DNA from: Panax quinquefolius
Taxonomy: Eukaryota > Streptophyta > Magnoliopsida > Apiales > Araliaceae
Assembly (NCBI GenBank): GCA_020205615.1
Contig: JAINUW010000387.1
Location: 186,001-250,000, forward strand
DNA length: 64,000 nucleotides
Reading direction: 5' to 3'
The notes under the pieces were generated by a model. The model saw nothing but the letters and a program-made list of their open reading frames with translations. It was not told the origin of the DNA and searched no databases. The translations under genes were made by a program, and so were the position numbers. Positions within the stretch are counted from its first letter, which is position 1, and the number at the start of each line of letters is the position of its first letter. Of the stretch, positions 59,446 through 64,000 are shown one piece after another.

Positions 59446-59460
59446 GCTTTGATACCAACA
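59446..59460 (-). other. E primer-binding site
   Basis: The minus strand reads tgttggtatcaaagc after the LTR. TGGTATCAAAGC matches the initiator-Met type except one base, offset by three bases from the LTR end. Confidence 0.8.
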
Positions 59461-60837
59461 TGTGACACCCCCAAATTCGGGTAACTTCCAACCCTACAGA
59501 TGGTGCTACACGGTACTCATAATCATACATTCATTCCATTGAAATCACAACACAATGAATGTATTAACTATATTCTTATTACAATCATAGTAAATCCTTT
59601 CCCAGGTTTATAAACCGAATGCATCATTTGTTGTTCATAAGTATAATACATACAAACACACTAGTCTATTACAGGATAATTAACTATCCATCTTTGCCTT
59701 ACCTTTATCTCTCTTAGAACACTCAGTTCGTTCGGCCTTAGCTGCAATTATATAATTCAAGCAATAAGTGAGCATAACTAGCTCAGCAAGTCTAGCAAAG
59801 GATAATATCAATACCACATCGAGAATTATATGATTATCTTCCATAACTGAACAAATAGTTATGAAGTACTTTGAAACATTGACTAACACTTCTCATTTCA
59901 TAACAACAATTCCAAAGTATATATAATATCTTAGGAATTCTGAACCGGTCGAAAGACCATGAACATACTCTTTTCGTTTTCATACATGAAAAGGACATCC
60001 CGACACTAAGGTCGTACATCTGACATTTCTTACGAGCACTTTTAGGTGATCAGCCTATAGTACTCTATGTTGATCAACATTCATCCGTTAAACGTATTTA
60101 TATTTAAGTTTTGGCAACCTCGCGTGCCCATCGAATAAACGATGAAAAATACTTTTGTTTGTTCATAGACAAACTTAACTTTGAATTCGTACCAAATATT
60201 TGGCATAGGATAGCGTTATCATTTATATATAGAAAGACTTGTAAACAAATCAATCTAACTCTTAAGAATAGTCTAGTCGAGTTAAAACTGGCATCGACCC
60301 TTTCGTAAAACAATTCATGCATCTTAGAACATTAATCACATAAAACTTGATTAACACGAAGGATAGACAAGCGTTAAGAAAACTTGCCTTCAAGCGTCTT
60401 CAAATATAATATTCAACAGTTCTCAGTCTTTACAGTATCTATATGATATATTCACATAACACACTGTAATTAGTTATCAAACAATCTAATCACATTGTTA
60501 TTACCAAATTCTTTCTCTTCTATGTCTTAATTAAATTTATTTCATTAATAATGGCAATTCGACTTACTACCCCTTCATTACAGCTTGTTAACGTCTTACG
60601 TTACTAATCGAGACTTATTCGTTATTGGTTAATTACCAAATCTCGAATACATCTTACTTCGTATATCTCGCGTTCTTTGCTTACTCTCTATTAAACCATA
60701 CTCACGTTACTAATGTCATCACTAGATAAGTGATTCTAGATTGGTCTTACTATGTATATTAAGTACATACATACTCTACTACTCATTTCTAATCAGTTGG
60801 GATTACTAAACTTAACTTGATCAACAATTTCTCCTCG

Positions 60838-61110
60838 TCATTGTTCTTTTTGCGGCCTCCTTTTGCTTGATGGCCACTATGGCGCCATTTCTGATGGCAA
60901 ATCCTCATCTCTCGGTCTTTGTGCACATGAGACTACAATGTATAAGTGGCGTTGCGGCGCCACTCTTTAGTGATTACTCGTACTGTACACGGCGCTGCGG
61001 CGCGGGATATAAGCTTACCAGTGGCGCTACGGTGCCACTCTTCCGTAACTCATTCCCTTATTCCTGGCACTGCGACGCGATGTTTATAACTGGGGTTGGC
61101 GCTGTGGCGC
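60838..61110 (-). repeat. GTGGCGTTGCGGCGCCAC dyad cluster, E 5' LTR
   Basis: At least five GC-rich dyad units (gtggcgttgcggcgccac, ggcgctgcggcgcgg, gtggcgctacggtgccac, ggcgctgtggcgcc). Copy number and order differ from the partner LTR. Confidence 0.8.
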
Positions 61111-61974
61111 CTCCACTGAGCCTCAATTGGCTTTGACAGTTTAAATTTTTGATGAACTTCCCGGGCTCATAACTTATTCGTTTTACATCTGAATTGGCTC
61201 ATTAAAAATCTATTAGCTTATAAATTACATACTCTAAGTGTTCATGCAAGATTTTTACAAATTTGAATCCGTTAACTCGGAATTCACCTTTTAGTTCATT
61301 TTCGATCGTTCATTTATCGTTCGTGAGCATCCAATACTTATTTTCTTCATTCTAAGTCGGAATTCAACGACTCTTAAGTCCACGACTCTTGAATACCCTA
61401 TCTCATGTGTTGACATTGAAAACCAAAGTTTCTAAGTCACATGGCAACTTTTCACTACTAATCGGAGATTTCTACGTTTTCGACGTTTAACGTCTAATTC
61501 CGTAAAATTCTCCATAACTTCGTTACACATGTTCTATATGCCAAATCAAATGGAACAACTCCATTAATTCATCATCTGCATCCTAACCAAGTAAGATGCA
61601 CATACCCTATCAATGATGGTTTTCAATTTGTGCATCAACAACCAAGTTAACGTTCAACGGTTTCTACAGTTTAAACATACGTAAACCATTACGATTTCTA
61701 TTTAAACATGACTTATCAATATTTTAATCATTAATAGCCATCTTTATTCCTCCGTAAGAGACATGCTCCACCAATCTATGATTCTCTACGAAAAAAAAAT
61801 CAAAAAGATCGAAAACTAATGTTTACGAAATATTTCCTTTTCGTTCTTCGCGTTCTTGCTAAAACTTCTTATGTTTTTCTTCAAAGTACCTTTATTACTT
61901 GTTTCTAGCTATTTCACTCTCTCAATATATGTTGGCTAATGTTTGAAAACTATCAAATGAACTAGCCAAGCTTC

Positions 61975-61982
61975 TATTTATA
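61975..61982 (-). promoter_or_regulatory. TATA box of E 5' LTR
   Basis: The minus strand reads ccTATAAATAgaag. It is the promoter-proximal copy that would drive the element. Confidence 0.65.
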
Positions 61983-62863
61983 GGAAATTCAAATGGAGGG
62001 CAAAATGGTCTTTCTTCCCACCTCCTTACTATTCATTTTCTTCATCACCAAGTAAATTAGCTTTATTTGGTCATCAAGTAGCAAGCCCACATGGCCTTGT
62101 GGGTCCCCCCATGGGATTTACCCATCTAGTGACCCATCGGTTCGATCCGTGGTTCGATTTCTTGAATCGGGCTTGATTAAACTTAACATTGGGCCTTAAC
62201 TTTGCCTTGATTACACAATTCATTGGGCTTGATATAATCCAAGTCTAATTAGATTATACAAAGTACTTAAACTCAAAGTTCATTAAGAACTAATCGTATT
62301 TTATGCGTATAACTCACGTATTCTCTTCGTATAGTATTTGTACGATGTTCGTATTATACGTCGTAATATTTTTCATACTATACTCGTATACTAACTAGTA
62401 TCATGCTCGTATATCATACGTATAATAACCCTAATCATTATACGCATTTCATTTCCTTCTTGGAAATCACTTTCCCTAACCCTTAGGTTTTAAGTCCGCA
62501 GGCGAAAACTTCTTTCGCCATAACTAAAATATTATTGGATATTCCATCTCTTCGTCGTATTCTATCATTACACATTTCTCGGAAATTCAAGCTTAATTCT
62601 CGAGCTCAAACGGATGAATAGTTTTTACGAAAATTTCTCGAAAACTTTTATTTTCGTCTTGGAAATTCAAAATAATTAATTCTAGCACATAGCCAAAATC
62701 CTAACCACATCCGCACATTCTAGGTCATAGAACGACCTTCAATTAGCTTACTCACAAAAATAATCAATTAAATTCATATAATTCACATAATCAAATAAAA
62801 ATTTAATTCTCATATAAATTCGATTTTCACGGGCGTTACATGGTATTTTCGTGAAAAGGATAA

Positions 62864-63214
62864 TGAATCCAGCTTGCTGGATTGAAGGATTTATGAATCC
62901 AGGCTTGCAGGATTGAAGGATTATGAATCCAGCTTGCTGGATTGAAGGATTGGGGAATCCAGGCTTGCTGAATTAGAAATCATTTGAATCTAGTCAGTTG
63001 GATTGGAATCCAGTTTGCTGGATTGCAATCTAGTTTGCTGGATTGGCCATCTAGTTACTGGATTTGAAATTCAGTTTGCTGGATTTGGAATCCTGTTTGC
63101 TAGATTTGGAATCCTGTTTGCTGGATTTGGAATCCATTTTACTGGATTGCAATCTAATTGCTGGATTGCAATCTGGGTTGGTGGATTGGTATGTTTGGTT
63201 AATCCAAGTTGCTG
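62864..63214. repeat. AATCCAGCTTGCTGGATT palindromic array
   Basis: About fourteen tandem units, 18-28 bp apart. The best unit is a perfect 8-bp-arm palindrome (aatccagc-tt-gctggatt). Later units drift on single arms (aatcctgtttgctggatt, aatctagtttgctggatt). Confidence 0.88.
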
Positions 63215-63321
63215 GATAAGTATTTGACTTATTAGATTTTAAAGAAGAACTTATAATATATAAGATTAAAGTGTTAAATCATAATGTATATGATATAGTG
63301 ATTAAAGAATTATCAAAGGAT

Positions 63322-63348
63322 GATAATAATAATAATAATAATAATAAT
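63322..63348. repeat. (AAT)n microsatellite
   Basis: About nine AAT units in the D LTR. Confidence 0.95.
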
Positions 63349-64000
63349 GTTTTAAGGAGTAATCTAATATTTGATTATGTGATAAGTGTTTAAGTTGTAT
63401 AATGACTGTAATTAACAGTAGTGTATATGATGATATTATTCTAATTGAGAGATCGATATTATCAATATTTGGTGTTTCAGATGAAGTTAAAATAGGTTGC
63501 GTAACAGTAATCTTTGGTGCAGGCAAGTTCTTGAACTATACTTTTAATTAAGCAAGTTCCTATACTTTTATTGTGCAAGTTCTCTAACTCGAACTCGAGT
63601 TATTATTGTAAAGCATGTTCGTGGTCAATCATTGTTGATTATACCACATCTATTATTTATTGATTCGCAGGTTGTGCATGTTGCATATGTTCATCAGGCA
63701 TGAAAGGTTGATCACCTTCATTACCATATTGTTCAGTTATATTTGTTCATGTTCATTGTTGGACATTCATCATTTTTTACTCGATCATTCAGTTATAAAA
63801 ATTGATTCATGTTCTTTCACAATTATTATATTGTTGAAAGTTTGTCTGCCAACTTATCATTCATTCTTTCAATCGTCATATATCTTTCTTTAAACTTAAA
63901 CTTGTTGGGAAAACTTGTTGCTCACCCTTTCTATATCAGGATAAACATTTCAGATTAAGATAAAAACGTCGGTCACAGACAAAGGCAAAGACAAATTATA

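Larger units (their letters stand above)
50351..62840 (-). mobile_element. E: full-length Tekay/Del-type chromovirus, minus strand
   Basis: A 12.5-kb element with LTRs of 3.39 kb on both sides and a perfect 5-bp duplication tggta (50346-50350 and 62841-62845). The primer-binding site is the initiator-Met type. On the minus strand the order is upstream ORF, gag with three Cys-His knuckles, protease, RT, RNase H, integrase, chromodomain and polypurine tract. Long LTRs plus a chromodomain identify the Tekay/Del clade. LTRs differ by roughly 5 percent by eye, and every coding block has lesions. Confidence 0.93.
59461..62840 (-). mobile_element. E 5' LTR
   Basis: 3,380 bp, plus-strand edges TGTGACACCCCC and GGGCGTTACA. 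It contains a GC dyad cluster (60838-61110) and a TATA box (61975-61982, minus strand). It aligns along its whole length with 50351-53744. The most divergent part is the dyad cluster. Confidence 0.92.
62846..64000 (+). mobile_element. D 3' LTR, right piece (runs off the window)
   Basis: Resumes D after E. It has a palindromic tandem array (62864-63214), then an AT-rich part. From about 63490 on there is sequence matching the distal A LTR (42655-43110): 'ttgcgtaacagtaat', 'caggcatgaaaggttgatcaccttcattaccat'. The LTR end lies beyond the window. Confidence 0.75.

Noticed and set aside
62864..63214. CRISPR-like palindromic repeats
   Set aside because: Spacing of a few bases, drifting units and location in a plant LTR fit a minisatellite.

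Overview
This is plant nuclear heterochromatin made almost wholly of nested LTR retrotransposons. I found no intact host gene, tRNA, rRNA or organelle tract. The evidence is plant-specific Ty3/gypsy lineages, long AT-rich LTRs, initiator-Met and 'tggcgactctgct' primer-binding sites, AAACCCTA teloboxes, long (TA)n tracts, and one captured fragment of a plant receptor kinase. The species cannot be named. A large, repeat-rich eudicot-like genome is a reasonable guess.

Layout by family. F (1-1819) is the 3' end and truncated LTR of an Athila-like element. B is an LTR family with 'GTACTATTCA' arrays, present as a minus-strand fragment (1820-3843), a broken 5' LTR (15426-16030 and 38120-39343), a solo LTR (26429-29349) and a 3' LTR (43805-46463). 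A is a non-coding, long-LTR element. On the minus strand it forms an LTR-internal-LTR-internal-LTR tandem (3844-15425), and on the plus strand a solo LTR (39381-43331). C (16031-38119, plus strand) is a Tat/Ogre-type element with gag, protease, G-patch, a spliceosomal-type intron, RT, RNase H, archaeal-type RNase H, integrase and an antisense extra ORF of the DUF7745 type. A fragment of another C LTR lies at 46464-47860. D (47861-50350 and 62846-64000) is the 3' end of a Tekay/Del-like chromovirus, and its LTR is split by E (50351-62840), a complete but decayed minus-strand Tekay/Del chromovirus with an intact 5-bp target duplication.

Insertion order can be read from the junctions. C entered the GTACTATTCA array of the B 5' LTR. 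A B solo LTR later entered the RNase H of C. A 2.1-kb terminal-inverted-repeat DNA transposon entered the 5' LTR of C carrying a kinase fragment. An A solo LTR entered the remnant interior of B. E entered the LTR of D.

All retroelement coding regions carry stops or frameshifts, so nothing here looks autonomously active. The less ordinary material is non-coding: short dyad arrays inside several LTRs, a TATA box inside a perfect palindrome with apparent compensatory change between copies, a dimeric tandem array unique to one solo LTR, a sharply bounded low-divergence tract between tandem A copies, and covarying hairpins near the 3' end of C.
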